Assembly (NCBI GenBank): GCA_963664665.2 | Contig: CAXXMH010000005.1 | Location: 1 to 64,000, forward strand | Length of the DNA: 64,000 nucleotides | From: Bin55 sp963664665 | GTDB lineage: Bacteria > Pseudomonadota > Gammaproteobacteria > Pseudomonadales > Azotimanducaceae | Direction of reading: 5' to 3' | Part shown: positions 9,475 through 18,605 of the stretch, one piece after another | Numbering within the stretch: the first letter of the stretch is position 1 | Layout: each line of letters opens with the position of its first letter | Program-made: the position numbers and the translations under genes | The notes under the pieces: model-generated | What the model was told of the DNA's origin: nothing | The model's input: only the letters and a program-made list of their open reading frames with translations | Databases searched by the model: none

Positions 9475-10133
9475 TTAGGCACGCGGTTTTCGTTCGGAAA
9501 AGCGCACCATCGGGTTGCGCAGAAAAAGCACGGTATAACGTTGCCAGAGTGCTTCGGTCAGCAGCTTCTCGATGGCACACTTGAGACCTTCGTGACTGTT
9601 AGACACGTCATATTCGACGCCCTGTAGACCCCGTTCTTTCAAGCCTGTCAAAAACGCCATCCAGCTGTTGCCCCTCGCCTTTTCTACCAGTTCCACCGCC
9701 AGCAGATGTCGTTTCCCCGCACCGTCGATCCCGACCGCAATCTGCACCGTCCCAGTTCCCACCGCGCCGCGGGCCAGCACCTTCTCGTACCACACATCCG
9801 GAATCAGACAGCGAAAGCGCGTATCATCCAACTTCTCGTGGCGAAGGCTTACAGGCGCGCGTCTAGCGTCGCCACCAGCTTCGAATTCGTCCCGTACGAA
9901 AACGCATCCCCGTTCAACGACTTGGCCAACTTGGTCACTTTCCGTACGGACCGTAGGTCTGCCGATTCGCCTTGAATGTACATCTCGGCGAGGCTTGACA
10001 TCAACGCCTTTTCCGACCGGCGGTAACGTTCGAACATCTGGGTACTGAAACGACTGTCGCGGTACTGGCGTACCCGCAACTCGACGGTCCCTACCCTCCT
10101 GTGCAACTCCACATAAACACTCACGCACCACAA
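9475..10133 (-). pseudogene. IS256-family transposase remnant, frameshifted
   Basis: Two overlapping minus-strand frames together give an IS256 (Mutator-type) transposase middle section. One frame (from about 10048) has RYRRSEKALMSSLAEMYIQG. The other, from about 9850 down, reads WYEKVLARG, then VAIGIDG-like VAVGIDGAGKRHLL and SNSHEGLKCAIEKLL, ending near FLRNPMV. A frameshift near 9850 separates them, and both the N-terminus and the final catalytic Glu region are missing. It abuts the integrase gene end (10121). Confidence 0.8.
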
Positions 10134-10984
10134 TATACGCGCGTTATTTCGATCCTGTTGTGACCGAGTTCACGGCTGATTTTAAGCCGTACTTCTTGAT
10201 CGATCGCTTGTTGCGACTCCGTCAATTCTGAGAATTTAAGACCACCTGCCGAAGGCGGGAACCATCCAGTTAGTGTCAGATACCGACGTTGTGCATAACC
10301 GTGGCGAAGACCGTGAAGATTTCTCAAGCCGGCTCTATTCACGCAGTGATCGTAGCGGACTAGCTGGTGCTTATATAGGGACTCGGACGGTATCAGAGAG
10401 CCGGAGCCGACGAAATCATGGACTTCATCCAATAACTCCCGCTGGGACAATTCGGTGATTGGAATTTCGCGTGGACGCCCGCCTTTGGTCCAAGAACCCT
10501 TGAGTTGGATGTGCGTCTTTTGATCGGCATAGCTGGGTCGAAATTTGATCGATTCTTCGCGGCGGAGTCCGAACGCTTGTTGCAGGCGTACGCTCCTGCG
10601 TACGTATTCGTCCTTAATCCGTAGAAACGCGTCCTCGTCGAGATGCTGCGCCTTGTCTTTTGGGGTATGGTCTCGGGAAGGAAAGCCGCAGTGTTCGTTT
10701 GATGGATGCACGATGTGTGTCTTGCCGATTTTCTCAGCCCACCAGCGGATGTCTGCCATGTAGTTCCGGATGGTGCCAGGAGAAATTCCATTAGCGATCC
10801 AATGTTCCACCAATGCGGTAATGTGTTTTGACTTAAGTGAGTTGGCGTGCATGTAGAGAAAACCAAGTTGCTGTAGCGTGTTCGCGTGCAGTTGCAATCT
10901 TCGGTGCCGAACGCCCCGGGTAGAAAAGCTGCCGTCGCGATTGCGACGGCAGATCGTCAATAGCTCGTAGTTCAGATCTTTCAC
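10121..10984 (-). CDS. Tyrosine recombinase/integrase
   Basis: This 287-residue site-specific recombinase has an N-terminal SAM-like DNA-binding region (about 30-95) and a catalytic domain. All five expected residues are present: Arg141 (GLRREES), His224 and Arg227 (LHGLRH), His275 (ELGHNR) and Tyr284 (ITRVYCG). It resembles the integrases with a Phage_integ_N domain carried by genomic islands and conjugative elements. The GTG start at 10984 overlaps the stop of the upstream small gene by 4 nt (GTGA), so the two are probably co-translated. It sits at one side of a toxin-antitoxin and insertion-sequence cluster and probably once mobilised this island. I could not find a matching attachment-site pair by eye. 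Confidence 0.85.
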   Translation of the reverse strand: MKDLNYELLTICRRNRDGSFSTRGVRHRRLQLHANTLQQLGFLYMHANSLKSKHITALVEHWIANGISPGTIRNYMADIRWWAEKIGKTHIVHPSNEHCGFPSRDHTPKDKAQHLDEDAFLRIKDEYVRRSVRLQQAFGLRREESIKFRPSYADQKTHIQLKGSWTKGGRPREIPITELSQRELLDEVHDFVGSGSLIPSESLYKHQLVRYDHCVNRAGLRNLHGLRHGYAQRRYLTLTGWFPPSAGGLKFSELTESQQAIDQEVRLKISRELGHNRIEITRVYCGA

Positions 10985-11313
10985 GGCGCAAATTCAATGG
11001 TTAGTGGAAATGACTTCGTTGGGAATCTCATCTTGCAACGATCGCGATGGCTGCGTTGAGTCTTAGGACGCCAACCCCTGATCCGAACAGCCCAAGATAG
11101 GACGGCACGAGATGCTTCTGTTGAAGCAAGCATCGTGCTGGTTTCGCCGAACGCGTGGATAGTCACCCACACGCGATTGAAGAAGCCAACTGTTGTTGGA
11201 CCTTGCCAGATGGCGACGTTGAAAGTGAGTTCACGTGATGAACACGCAACAGCTTCAAGAACTCTTCGCTGTCCTCGCTGCAATTTGCCGTGCAGCTCGG
11301 TCAATTCGTTCAC
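10981..11313 (-). CDS. Hypothetical 110-aa protein coupled to the integrase
   Basis: The frame starts at a GTG (11311-11313) with the sequence MNELTELHGKLQRG and ends in a TGA that overlaps the integrase start by 4 nt. That overlap is the main reason to believe it. There are no transmembrane segments and no motif I recognise. It is basic toward the C-terminus (RPKTQRSHRDRCKMR), which fits a nucleic-acid-binding partner such as an excision factor, but that is only inference. Confidence 0.45.
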   Translation of the reverse strand: MNELTELHGKLQRGQRRVLEAVACSSRELTFNVAIWQGPTTVGFFNRVWVTIHAFGETSTMLASTEASRAVLSWAVRIRGWRPKTQRSHRDRCKMRFPTKSFPLTIEFAP

Positions 11314-11451
11314 GCGAGCAAAGCTAGGGAATTCTCACTCGCGCCGTGCCGAAAACCATTTCAACGTGTGAATTGGTTTTCGTGCGCAACGCTGAGACTA
11401 ATACCTTAATATGCGGTTGCTTCGTCTCGCCGATTAGCGTAGGAGCTGACT

Positions 11452-11466
11452 GATAACCAGGTTATC
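11452..11466. promoter_or_regulatory. 15-bp perfect palindrome, possible operator
   Basis: GATAACC-A-GGTTATC lies about 140 bp upstream of the start of the small gene that precedes the integrase. A repressor operator or recombinase site is possible. There is no second copy nearby. Confidence 0.3.
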
Positions 11467-11837
11467 AAACTAACTCATGCGAAAAGTCGTTTACTGGGCT
11501 GTTGAACGTAAAGTCAATGCGACTGCGGTCATGATCACGATAGATGTACAACGACTTCCGACTAGCTGTGTGCACACTCCGCACGACTCGCGAGTCGTTG
11601 ACTCGATTCTCTTTGTTGTGACGGGCAGAGCGTCCTCCCAAGTTGAAGCAGTTGTCGCATGATGCAGATCGATGTGCTCGGCGGGTTCGCTATCAGTTTC
11701 AGTGGGCACTTAGTTTAACCTTTTAAACATCAGAAAGAATTGGTGCCGAAAAATGAGATAGTTTTGTTGGTTGGCTTAAGATGCGTTGGACCCTTGATGT
11801 CGTACAAAACGGGTAAATCACATGAACAGCAAATGAA

Positions 11838-12093
11838 GTCGCCGGAGGCACCCCCGCGTTCAAGTTTCGGGTGGGGTACTGGAAGCAGTGAAGAGCGTAC
11901 GGAGTTTGGCGGAACTCTCAGCACGCCTTGAAATTCAGGCGTCGCAGATCGAATGTTGGAAAAGCAGTTGCTGGAGGACGAGGCATGGGAATTCGTGCGT
12001 CGTGGCAAGGCGACCGAACCTGAGACGGTAAGTTCGGATGCGTTACATCACGAGATCGAGGAACTGACGATGGAGTGGGACTTTCTGTATTAA
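11838..12093 (+). pseudogene. IS3-family OrfA remnant with frameshifts
   Basis: The pieces TPAFKFRV, VLEAVKSVRSLAELSARLEI and QASQIECWK, then in a shifted frame KQLLEDEAWEFV and EIEELTMEWDFL, ending at TAA 12091-12093, reproduce the helix-turn-helix and leucine-zipper parts of an IS3 OrfA. At least two frameshifts are needed. No OrfB is seen downstream. Confidence 0.75.
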
Positions 12094-12369
12094 AAGCACT
12101 CGCCTCGGATCGATTCTAAAGACAAGCTGGGTCAGACCGACTTAGGTGACGAACTCACGATCGTCCGTGAACTACGCCATGTTTGCGGCGAACGCCAGCA
12201 GCATGAGGACATGAATCAAATCCACGCTGATCTCGACGCCACATCAGACAAGATCTCGATTGCACCCGTGAAATACGGTCGCGAAGGCCCACTGGACTTC
12301 AAGGATAGGCACTACGACGACACTAGAACGGGAATTCGTACCGGGTTAACGTTCACCAAAGAACACTAA
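12094..12369 (+). other. Open frame of unknown origin, possible gene remnant
   Basis: The frame following the OrfA stop stays open to TAA 12367-12369 and looks protein-like (DELTIVRELRHVCGERQQHED and DFKDRHYDDTRTG). Its first ATG is at 12211, giving only about 52 residues. No promoter, ribosome binding site or family is recognisable; it may be the tail of a gene cut by the IS3 insertion. Confidence 0.25.
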
Positions 12370-12620
12370 CGCGACCCAGAACCTCTCTTTCGTTTCTTTA
12401 GCGCTTTCTTTGAAGCGAGGAATGAATCCTTCGGCAGCCCTGCCGCCTTCATAATGCTCTCCGCCGTAGGTGTCTTCTTGATATTAAAGGGAACGCTGAT
12501 CTGATCGCCTTCTGGATCAGTTTGGTGCCGCCATAGCTCGCGGCTTCCCTTGCCTTGATGATGAAGAAACCAACCCCCTGAGCAAAGGGTACGAGACACA
12601 CCTGGGTAGAGGCTTGCCAC
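12366..12620 (-). CDS. hicA: HicA-like mRNA interferase toxin (shortened N-terminus)
   Basis: The core GWFLHHQGKGSRELWRH, followed by SVPFNIKKTPTAESIMKAAGL, matches the HicA dsRBD-like fold (GW.LHH..GSH...HP...V.VP......T..SIL..AGL), including the catalytic-region His. HicA toxins cleave mRNA. The start is a GTG at 12618-12620, 9 nt after the stop of the DUF1902 gene, the usual antitoxin-toxin order. The segment before GW is about seven residues shorter than usual and the GSH triad reads GSR, so activity is doubtful. The C-terminus is unusually basic (KKALKKRKRGSGSR). Confidence 0.65.
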   Translation of the reverse strand: MASLYPGVSRTLCSGGWFLHHQGKGSRELWRHQTDPEGDQISVPFNIKKTPTAESIMKAAGLPKDSFLASKKALKKRKRGSGSR

Positions 12621-12629
12621 CTAGTGATC

Positions 12630-12926
12630 CTAGCCGGCAGCGAGTTGTAGCTCCGAGATATGTACTTCTGGCTGCGTCGAGTGCTTAGCCGAAGGTTTAT
12701 CTACTTTGTGCGTGACATGGCAACAAAGTCTCGTCCGATTCAGTTGTTCGTCACTGGCACCGTGATTATGGGTAAGCAGTTCGACACTGATGTCGACGAG
12801 CTCGGCCAAGAACTCTTGAAACCCTTCCGATTCGACAACTAGACCACGAATATCATCGCTCGTTGCTACCCAGACATCATCATCCACTGTGTGTGTGACG
12901 TCAATGTTGAACTGACGTTTGCGCAT
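12630..12926 (-). CDS. DUF1902/HicB-like antitoxin
   Basis: This 98-residue protein begins MRKRQFNIDVTHTVDDDVWV and continues ATSDDIRGLVVESEGFQE, the DUF1902 signature (partial HicB fold: WVATSDDVPGLVTEA). DUF1902 proteins are usually encoded just before a HicA toxin, as here, and are expected to bind and neutralise it. The last 35 residues show no further domain. The start is the ATG at 12926 with moderate upstream purines. Confidence 0.7.
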   Translation of the reverse strand: MRKRQFNIDVTHTVDDDVWVATSDDIRGLVVESEGFQEFLAELVDISVELLTHNHGASDEQLNRTRLCCHVTHKVDKPSAKHSTQPEVHISELQLAAG

Positions 12927-13141
12927 CGCGAAACCTGCATCCCTTTGGGTTAGTTAATCAGTTAGTCAGCTGATGTCAAAATTCTAGAGGCTGGTGATTC
13001 AACAACCGCAATGAGTCTCGATAGCTCGCACGCAACCACGCTGTCAAGTCTGCTTTGCCGATCACCTCCCGAAGGAGTGCCAATCGTTGGGGGAGGAAGC
13101 AGAATCTGGCTACGTCGTCGAATTCAATCAATGTACGACCC

Positions 13142-13407
13142 TCACCGCTGACCATAAACCTCTCGCCGGTGCCTGAATGCAAGTACCACGATTCGTCGTT
13201 TTTCGTACACGATGCGGCAAATAATGCGGTAGTCACCCACTCTGTAACGCCAAAAACCGTCCGGATGCTTCAGCAAACGACCTACCTGGGATCCTCAAGC
13301 GGACTAATACGTTCACTTAGGAACGTCACTAGACAATCTGAAATCTCGCGATTGAGTTTCGTTAGTTCTCTTTTCGCCGCAGCGTCAATTTCGATCGTCC
13401 AAGGCAT
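13142..13407 (-). pseudogene. relE: RelE-family toxin, frameshifted
   Basis: The ATG at 13405-13407 begins MPWTIEIDAAAKRELTKLN and runs to ISPLEDPR, where TAG follows. One base out of frame the protein resumes as QVGRLLKHPDGFWRYRVGDY, then RIICRIVYEKRRIVVL and RREVYGQR, ending at TGA 13142-13144. Together this is a typical RelE/ParE ribosome-dependent RNase with its conserved WRYRVGDYRI. A single-base loss near GATCCCAG disables it. It overlaps relB by 23 nt, as in functional relBE operons. A frame crossing this region (12976-13236) is a shadow. Confidence 0.85.
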
Positions 13408-13621
13408 ACCTATCGGCTATCTCATCTAGCGGGACCGTCTTGGAACGTCCCTCCTGAAGATCGCGCCAACGCGTCTCCGCGAGATAGAGATCTTCCAAGT
13501 CGTCTAAATATCGGCAGATAGCTTCAGTTGCGTAGTAGGTCTTAGTTCTTCCCGTCGCATCAGCTAGCCTATTCAATCGTTCTAATACTTCATCCGAAAG
13601 ACGAAGCGACATCGCTCCCAT
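13385..13621 (-). CDS. relB: RelB-like ribbon-helix-helix antitoxin
   Basis: This 78-residue protein has a ribbon-helix-helix N-terminus (MSLRLSDEVLERLNRLADAT, then GRTKTYYATEAI) and a tail typical of RelB partners of RelE (DLEDLYLAETRW, ...GRSKTVPLDEI). Such proteins bind their own promoter as dimers and wrap around the toxin. The start could be the GTG/ATG pair at the beginning (MGAMSLRL). The frame is intact although relE is broken, so it now stands as a solitary antitoxin. Confidence 0.8.
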   Translation of the reverse strand: MGAMSLRLSDEVLERLNRLADATGRTKTYYATEAICRYLDDLEDLYLAETRWRDLQEGRSKTVPLDEIADRYALDDRN

Positions 13622-14385
13622 CGACCCTCCCGATCAAATTGTTATCCCACTGGTTGCGATACAAGTATCGCGTAGTTGCACCCCGATATCAAGGGTTATT
13701 TCACCCACGTACTTCGAGGAGATCCGGACGCAGGACCCAACAAAGTCGTTACATCGACATAACGACACAAATTTTGTGCCAACTAGGCGTCACTCTTGAG
13801 TAAAACGCAGTGGGGGGAACTCGACGCTTTCGGATCGATCTTCCCTATTCGCGCGAAACACCGGACTCTGCGCATTTCGTACATCTGTATTTGACTCGAG
13901 GCATCGATGAAAACCGAGACTTCAGGGACTACTAAGCCTGACGATTCGCGATAATTTCAAACCAATGGTTGTGGCAATCAGACTGTTTCACGTACGAGGT
14001 GCGGTAGTGAAAGGCACATTAGTACTTTCTCGAACGAATCAAGCACCTTTGACGTAGGCAACATGCGATACACCGAGACACAGCACTTAGGCACCAAACT
14101 TGCGCTAGCCGATTACCGACTTCGTATCTAGGCGGCAATAGATGAATTGACTATCAATTGCGTCGTGGGTTCACCTGAGCATAGTAAGGTATCGCGAAGG
14201 CATTTGAGCGAGACCTTGCTCGACCGACCTGGACGCTAAAGTAACTAGAGTAGATCGCAAGACTCGTGACTCGCGTTGAACCTAGTTCAACTGGAATGAA
14301 GTCGCTACTGATCGGTTCTGCGCGTGCGTCAAAGCACACGCACGGCAGCTGAGCAGGATCGGTTTCTTAAATTCTCAACCGTTCG
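13622..14385. other. Intergenic, about 760 bp
   Basis: No supported gene. Short frames on the minus strand (such as 14154-14339) lack ribosome binding sites and family features. The relB promoter should lie just above 13621. Confidence 0.4.
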
Positions 14386-15843
14386 CTACGCTTCTGTTTC
14401 CACAATCTCCCCTTCCTCAACGACCCGATCAACCACTCGACAACCGTCAGAGGCATCACACGTCCATCGGTAATCATTGTTCTCAACGTAGCCGCCATTG
14501 TCAAAGGTGATTGTCACAACTCCGCCACTAAGTCTCATGCTGACTCCACGGAGAGTACCTCCAAAGAATCCACTCGGCATGTTTGCGATAGTCTCACCAA
14601 CCCCGTAGCGGGTACCTTGGGTCGTACCGCCATCGTCATCATCGCCTTCAACGGTGACTTCACCAACTTCTGACCACAATCCCCAAGTACCGGTTGCACA
14701 GGCGTCGCTCTCCTTGACACGATAACGCGCTTGAATCACTTCACCAGCAACTAAATCAGCTGTCAGTGGCACCGGTAGCGACAGATCATCAGTAACGTCA
14801 TTTTCATATTCAACTACGTCACATAGTAAATCAGCCCATACTGCATCCGTATCAAATTTGGCTTGAGTATCGAATGCGTAGGATTTTCCAGCACTCGCCA
14901 TATGAGTCCAGCGAATCACGAAATTTCTGGCATCGACTACCTCGATCGTAGGGGCGTCAGGCTTCGTTGACGGTACAACAGGTGGTGGCGCGGTATATGT
15001 TGAGTCAACCTCTCCTGGAATTGTGGAGAGATTTGTTACATGGCCAGTGGGGGCGTGGAGAAGATTAAGTACGAGAATCGGGGTACTGGCGTCAACTTCC
15101 AAGTGCCAATCTCCGTCAATTGTCCCAAACGAGCCGTCGAAGCTCGCATGACCCTTCTCTAAATCCCTCGCGGTGTACTTTGCTGTTTGACCAGCTCGCA
15201 AGGACATCGTAACGACCCCGTTAGGCGCAGGCTCACCATCATCATCACGCCCTCGGATACTTATGTCAACAGCTTCATTCGAGAGGTTTATCAATCGCAA
15301 TCGGCTCTCAATCGGCCAGCGGTGACTTCCGCGGAAAAAGTAGATAGGGTAAACATCGTCTATGAGTGGAACTACATCATGCATTGACGTGCTAAAACCA
15401 CCGAATGTGCGAACCGATGCGACTACCTGAATCGCTATATCCGCGTTGACTTCAAGGCGCCAATCACCTTCATCTGGCGCGTCAATGCCTTTACTGATTC
15501 CTAATGCATCGTTACCACTCTCAATGTCGCTTGAGCTTACGCTAAGTGAGTTACCACCCAAAATCGACAGTTCTATTTCGGTTGCAGCATTGCCTGCCTC
15601 ATCATAGGCGTTGATTGTGACAGTACCACTCTGATCAGTCAAATTGACAATTTGCATGATGCCTTCGCGTCCGTAGCGATCGTTCATGGCAGATGGGAAA
15701 TAAGGTACTTGGTAGTGTGACCCATCCGATTGACTCTGCTGGACGGATAAGTTGTCTAATTCAAACGGCGACGCAATCACTGATCCCCATAGGACCAGAG
15801 TTCCGAAAACCAACGACTTCTGAACCTTTGCACAGATTTTCAT
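14386..15843 (-). CDS. Secreted protein with duplicated beta-sandwich domain, function unknown
   Basis: The ATG at 15841-15843 gives a clean signal peptide (MKICAKVQKSLVFGTLVL... cut near VIAS); the frame also has a GTG three codons earlier. Two copies of a domain of about 120 residues follow, each with a conserved segment GDW(R/H)LEV(N/D)A..I.V and ending in a ...H(D/T)VVP- or HVTNLS-type motif (about residues 45-160 and 165-280). A fibronectin-III-like domain with a disulphide pair and an acidic linker (EGDDDDGG) come next, then a short C-terminal region with two Cys. It is probably exported and structural or adhesive. I do not recognise a named family. It is a single-gene unit. Confidence 0.7.
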   Translation of the reverse strand: MKICAKVQKSLVFGTLVLWGSVIASPFELDNLSVQQSQSDGSHYQVPYFPSAMNDRYGREGIMQIVNLTDQSGTVTINAYDEAGNAATEIELSILGGNSLSVSSSDIESGNDALGISKGIDAPDEGDWRLEVNADIAIQVVASVRTFGGFSTSMHDVVPLIDDVYPIYFFRGSHRWPIESRLRLINLSNEAVDISIRGRDDDGEPAPNGVVTMSLRAGQTAKYTARDLEKGHASFDGSFGTIDGDWHLEVDASTPILVLNLLHAPTGHVTNLSTIPGEVDSTYTAPPPVVPSTKPDAPTIEVVDARNFVIRWTHMASAGKSYAFDTQAKFDTDAVWADLLCDVVEYENDVTDDLSLPVPLTADLVAGEVIQARYRVKESDACATGTWGLWSEVGEVTVEGDDDDGGTTQGTRYGVGETIANMPSGFFGGTLRGVSMRLSGGVVTITFDNGGYVENNDYRWTCDASDGCRVVDRVVEEGEIVETEA

Positions 15844-15981
15844 TGCGTACACGATTGTCCCTTAACCTGAATCCTGAACTGAGCCTCTCGGAACGTTCTT
15901 TTGACCCTAATCGAGGATTGTTGATATTCTCGATCTAGATAATGCACCTAAATTCGATCTTATTGATATATTTGCATTATA

Positions 15982-17633
15982 GAGGCTGTTGAAAAAGTCG
16001 CTTTTCGGTTTGTATGTTAAGGCGATTCAAGCTAACATTTAGTGCTTCATTGGCCAACGGTGCCACCTGCCATGATTGGAGATGTCAATCGCGCTGAGCC
16101 TGTGCTGTTTCCGCCGTCGCTGGAAGAACTGCTGCCGGACGATCACGTCGCGCGACTGTACGTACGGGTGGCGGCGCGGTTGGACTTGTCAGCGTTAGAG
16201 GCGACGTACCATGTGGATGCGGGGCGCAAGGGGTACCCGCCGGCCGTGCTGCTGGCGCTGTGGCTGTACGGTTACATGACCGGCGTGAACAGTTCGCGCA
16301 AGCTGGAGCAAGCGACCCATGACCGGCTGGATTTCATGTACATCGCCGGGGGTCAGCATCCGGACCACACGACGCTGGCGAACTTTCGCCGTGCGCATCG
16401 TGCGGCGTTTGAAGCGGCGGCGGCGGAATTCTTGCAGGTGCTGATCGAAGGCGGCGTGGTGCAGTTGTCCGCGATTGCGGTTGACGGGACGAAGCTGAAG
16501 GCGTATGCGGCGCGGGAGAAATCGTTGACGGCGAAGCTGGCGCGGAAACGCATCGAGGTCTGTCAAAAGGTGATTGCGCGCTTGTCCGAACAGGCGGACC
16601 GCCATGACGCTGAAGGCGCGGATGCCAACGTTCATGCGGTCGGTGCCGCCGTTGACGATGACGTCTTGACGCGGCTGCTGGTGGACGTCAAGCGCTACGA
16701 GGCGATGGCGGCAAAACTGGATGCGGCGGACGCCGCTGCGCTGGCGGCCGAACAAGCCGCTTACGACGCGCTGCAGGCGACCCGCGACGCGTATGAAAAA
16801 GCGCACGGCACGAAACCCCGGGGGGCGCCGCCGAAGCCGCCCGGGGATGCACCCAAGCAGGCGACGCGGGAACACTTGACCGACCCCGATTCGCAGCTGA
16901 TGAAGACCCGTGACGGAATCATGCCGGCGTACAACGCGCAAGCGGGCGTCGATGTGGACACGCAGCTCATCGTGACGTCGGGTGTGACCGACGCGCCGAC
17001 GGACTACGGCCAGATCGTGCCGACGCTGTGCGCGCTCGAAGCGTTGCCCACCGTCGAGCCCGACGCGGCGTCTGACGACGCGGATGACGAAGACGGTCGC
17101 ATGAATCTGTTGGCCGACGCGGGTTACTACAGCGACGACAATGTTCAGGCGTGCGAGGAAGCCGACGTCAATGCCTATATCGCCACCGGCAAAAACGGGC
17201 GGGCGAAACCACCGAAAGGGGCTTGCTCGCAAGCCGTCGAGACCATGGTGGCACGGATGCAGGACGTGATCGGCCAGGTCCTGTATCGCAAGCGCAAGAG
17301 CACGGTCGAAACGACCTTCGGCTGCATCAAGGACGCGATGGGATTTCGGTATCCGAAGATGCGCGGTCTCGCCGGCGTTCAAACCGAGTGGCAGCTGGCG
17401 TGTCTGGCGTGGAACGTCAAACGCTTGTACAGTTTAGGTAGGGGAAGTCTATTCTGAGTGCGGAGCATCGAGAAAACCACCTTCGAGTGGATGCAATATG
17501 GCTTGTTTCGGCGACTTTGTGCGCTTAATTTCGTCCGAATCCGGCTTGAACGGCGCTTTGACCCCGATCGGGCCGATCAAATGCCAGCGCGAACGAAAAA
17601 CGCCGCAAAATCGAATCGAAAATCAACAGCCTC
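15982..17633 (+). mobile_element. IS1182-family insertion sequence, intact
   Basis: Ends GAGGCTGTTGA...TCAACAGCCTC bound 1652 bp carrying one full transposase gene. Flanking tetranucleotides TATA (15978-15981) and TATT (17634-17637) are a near-perfect target duplication. The element sits inside a MITE that shares its terminal sequences. Confidence 0.85.
16072..17457 (+). CDS. IS1182-family DDE transposase
   Basis: The 461-residue protein starts at the ATG of MIGDVNRAEPVLFPPSLEEL; the frame extends to a GTG at 16042 but the internal ATG matches family starts. It has the N-terminal DUF772 region (GRKGYPPAVLLALWLYGYMT, HPDHTTLANFRRAH), first Asp in IAVDGTKLKA, second Asp in NLLADAGYYSDDN and Glu in KSTVETTFGCIKDAMG. 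It moves the element by cut-and-paste and could also act on the MITEs, whose ends match. GC-rich relative to its surroundings. Confidence 0.9.
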   Translation: MIGDVNRAEPVLFPPSLEELLPDDHVARLYVRVAARLDLSALEATYHVDAGRKGYPPAVLLALWLYGYMTGVNSSRKLEQATHDRLDFMYIAGGQHPDHTTLANFRRAHRAAFEAAAAEFLQVLIEGGVVQLSAIAVDGTKLKAYAAREKSLTAKLARKRIEVCQKVIARLSEQADRHDAEGADANVHAVGAAVDDDVLTRLLVDVKRYEAMAAKLDAADAAALAAEQAAYDALQATRDAYEKAHGTKPRGAPPKPPGDAPKQATREHLTDPDSQLMKTRDGIMPAYNAQAGVDVDTQLIVTSGVTDAPTDYGQIVPTLCALEALPTVEPDAASDDADDEDGRMNLLADAGYYSDDNVQACEEADVNAYIATGKNGRAKPPKGACSQAVETMVARMQDVIGQVLYRKRKSTVETTFGCIKDAMGFRYPKMRGLAGVQTEWQLACLAWNVKRLYSLGRGSLF

Positions 17634-17689
17634 TATTTATAAATTCCTGTCGCATTTCGAGGCGGTTCTAGGACTTTTTCAACACCTTT

Positions 17690-18540
17690 AAACTCCAACT
17701 AAGCGGGGATTTTGATCGTTGATTGACGCTCTGGCCTTGACCCACAACAGTCGTAAATTCGGCTTCTGAGTGCGACCGTGCGAGACGACGTATCCCGAGC
17801 CTGACCGAATCTAAAACAACACTGTGATTACTCCCAGTCCTTTAGTCGGGAAGTAATCGCCGTCGCCTCACTTCGCAGAGGTATACACATGACAACGTTA
17901 ACCCGGATATATCGGTCGACGAGGACATGCAAAAGGAACTTGAGGTCGACTTCCTTGGCGTGTAGACGCTCTTACATGACGAGTCCTTGATTGGAAAGTT
18001 CGACTCGTTCGAGGATGCGGCCGCGCGCGGTCACAAACTTTAGGCGAGGACCGTATCTAATTCGAAAGATCGGGGCACCGCCCCTAACGTGACCAGTTTC
18101 GTTTAGGGACCCACGTACCTGCTCACAAAACACGCAGCCTTTTGACGGATCCTTGGAGACACTAATGTGGGCGCTCATCCTCGGCCAGATACCCCTGTCG
18201 CATAGGCCTTCTTAGCGCTTGGTTCTCGCGCCTCAATTGCTCAACGAGTGGGTGGATTTCAAAGCCTTTCGGGCTAGCCTGAAAGACTGCTGGCACCCAG
18301 CGGAGCAGCAACCGGGGAAACGTGGGCCGATACGTTGCTATTGCCTCAATCATGCTAGTCCAAGGCAGATTGAAGATCATTTCGAAGAGGTCGTCGACAA
18401 CGTGTTCAAAGCCAAGTTTCTACTAACGAGTGAATTACCGAGCTATCCTTCGAGATTTCGGTAGATTTCGATCACACCAGGATTTACTCGCTCAAGGGTT
18501 AGATACTCCAAGACAAACCCATTAACTATACAATATACCA
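17690..18540. other. Intergenic, about 850 bp, no supported gene
   Basis: Small frames exist on both strands (17972-18178 minus, 18162-18380 minus, 18219-18464 plus) but none has a convincing start or family. The stretch may hold decayed genes: a short acidic frame near 17903-17965 ends at TAG. AT content rises sharply after 18500. Confidence 0.35.
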
Positions 18541-18600
18541 TATATAACTTGAATGTCACATGAACAACTGTATATTTGATATGTGAAACCAAGTTATATA
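18541..18600 (+). promoter_or_regulatory. Nested inverted repeats in the leader of the Sel1-repeat gene
   Basis: An outer perfect 11-bp pair, TATATAACTTG (18541-18551) and CAAGTTATATA (18590-18600), encloses an inner pair TCACAT (18556-18561) and ATGTGA (18581-18586). As RNA this would fold into one long interrupted hairpin; as DNA it could be an operator. It directly precedes a terminator-like hairpin. Confidence 0.5.
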
Positions 18601-18605
18601 GGTCC

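Larger units (their letters stand above)
15913..17689. mobile_element. Second MITE copy, interrupted by the intact IS1182 element
   Basis: Bases 15913-15981 match the left 70 bp of the MITE at 8779 (GAGGATTGTTGAT..., ACCTAAATTCGATCTTATTG, TTGCATTATA). Bases 17634-17689 match its right part (CTGTCGCATTTCGAGG..., GGACTTTTTCAACACC). Without the insertion the copy is about 121 bp, the same size as the first. Its outer repeats have drifted and no target duplication is visible, so it is the older element. Confidence 0.75.

Noticed and set aside
12976..13236. 86-codon minus-strand frame
   Set aside because: It overlaps the end of the relE pseudogene in another frame and continues into DNA without features; the relE reading explains the region better.
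16195..17382. 395-codon minus-strand frame opposite the IS1182 transposase
   Set aside because: GC-rich antisense shadow, His/Arg-rich, no motif; the plus-strand transposase explains the open frame.
17972..18464. Three small frames considered as insertion-sequence remnants
   Set aside because: A short LRRENQALR stretch hinted at a transposase coiled coil, but nothing around it fits IS3 or IS66 proteins.
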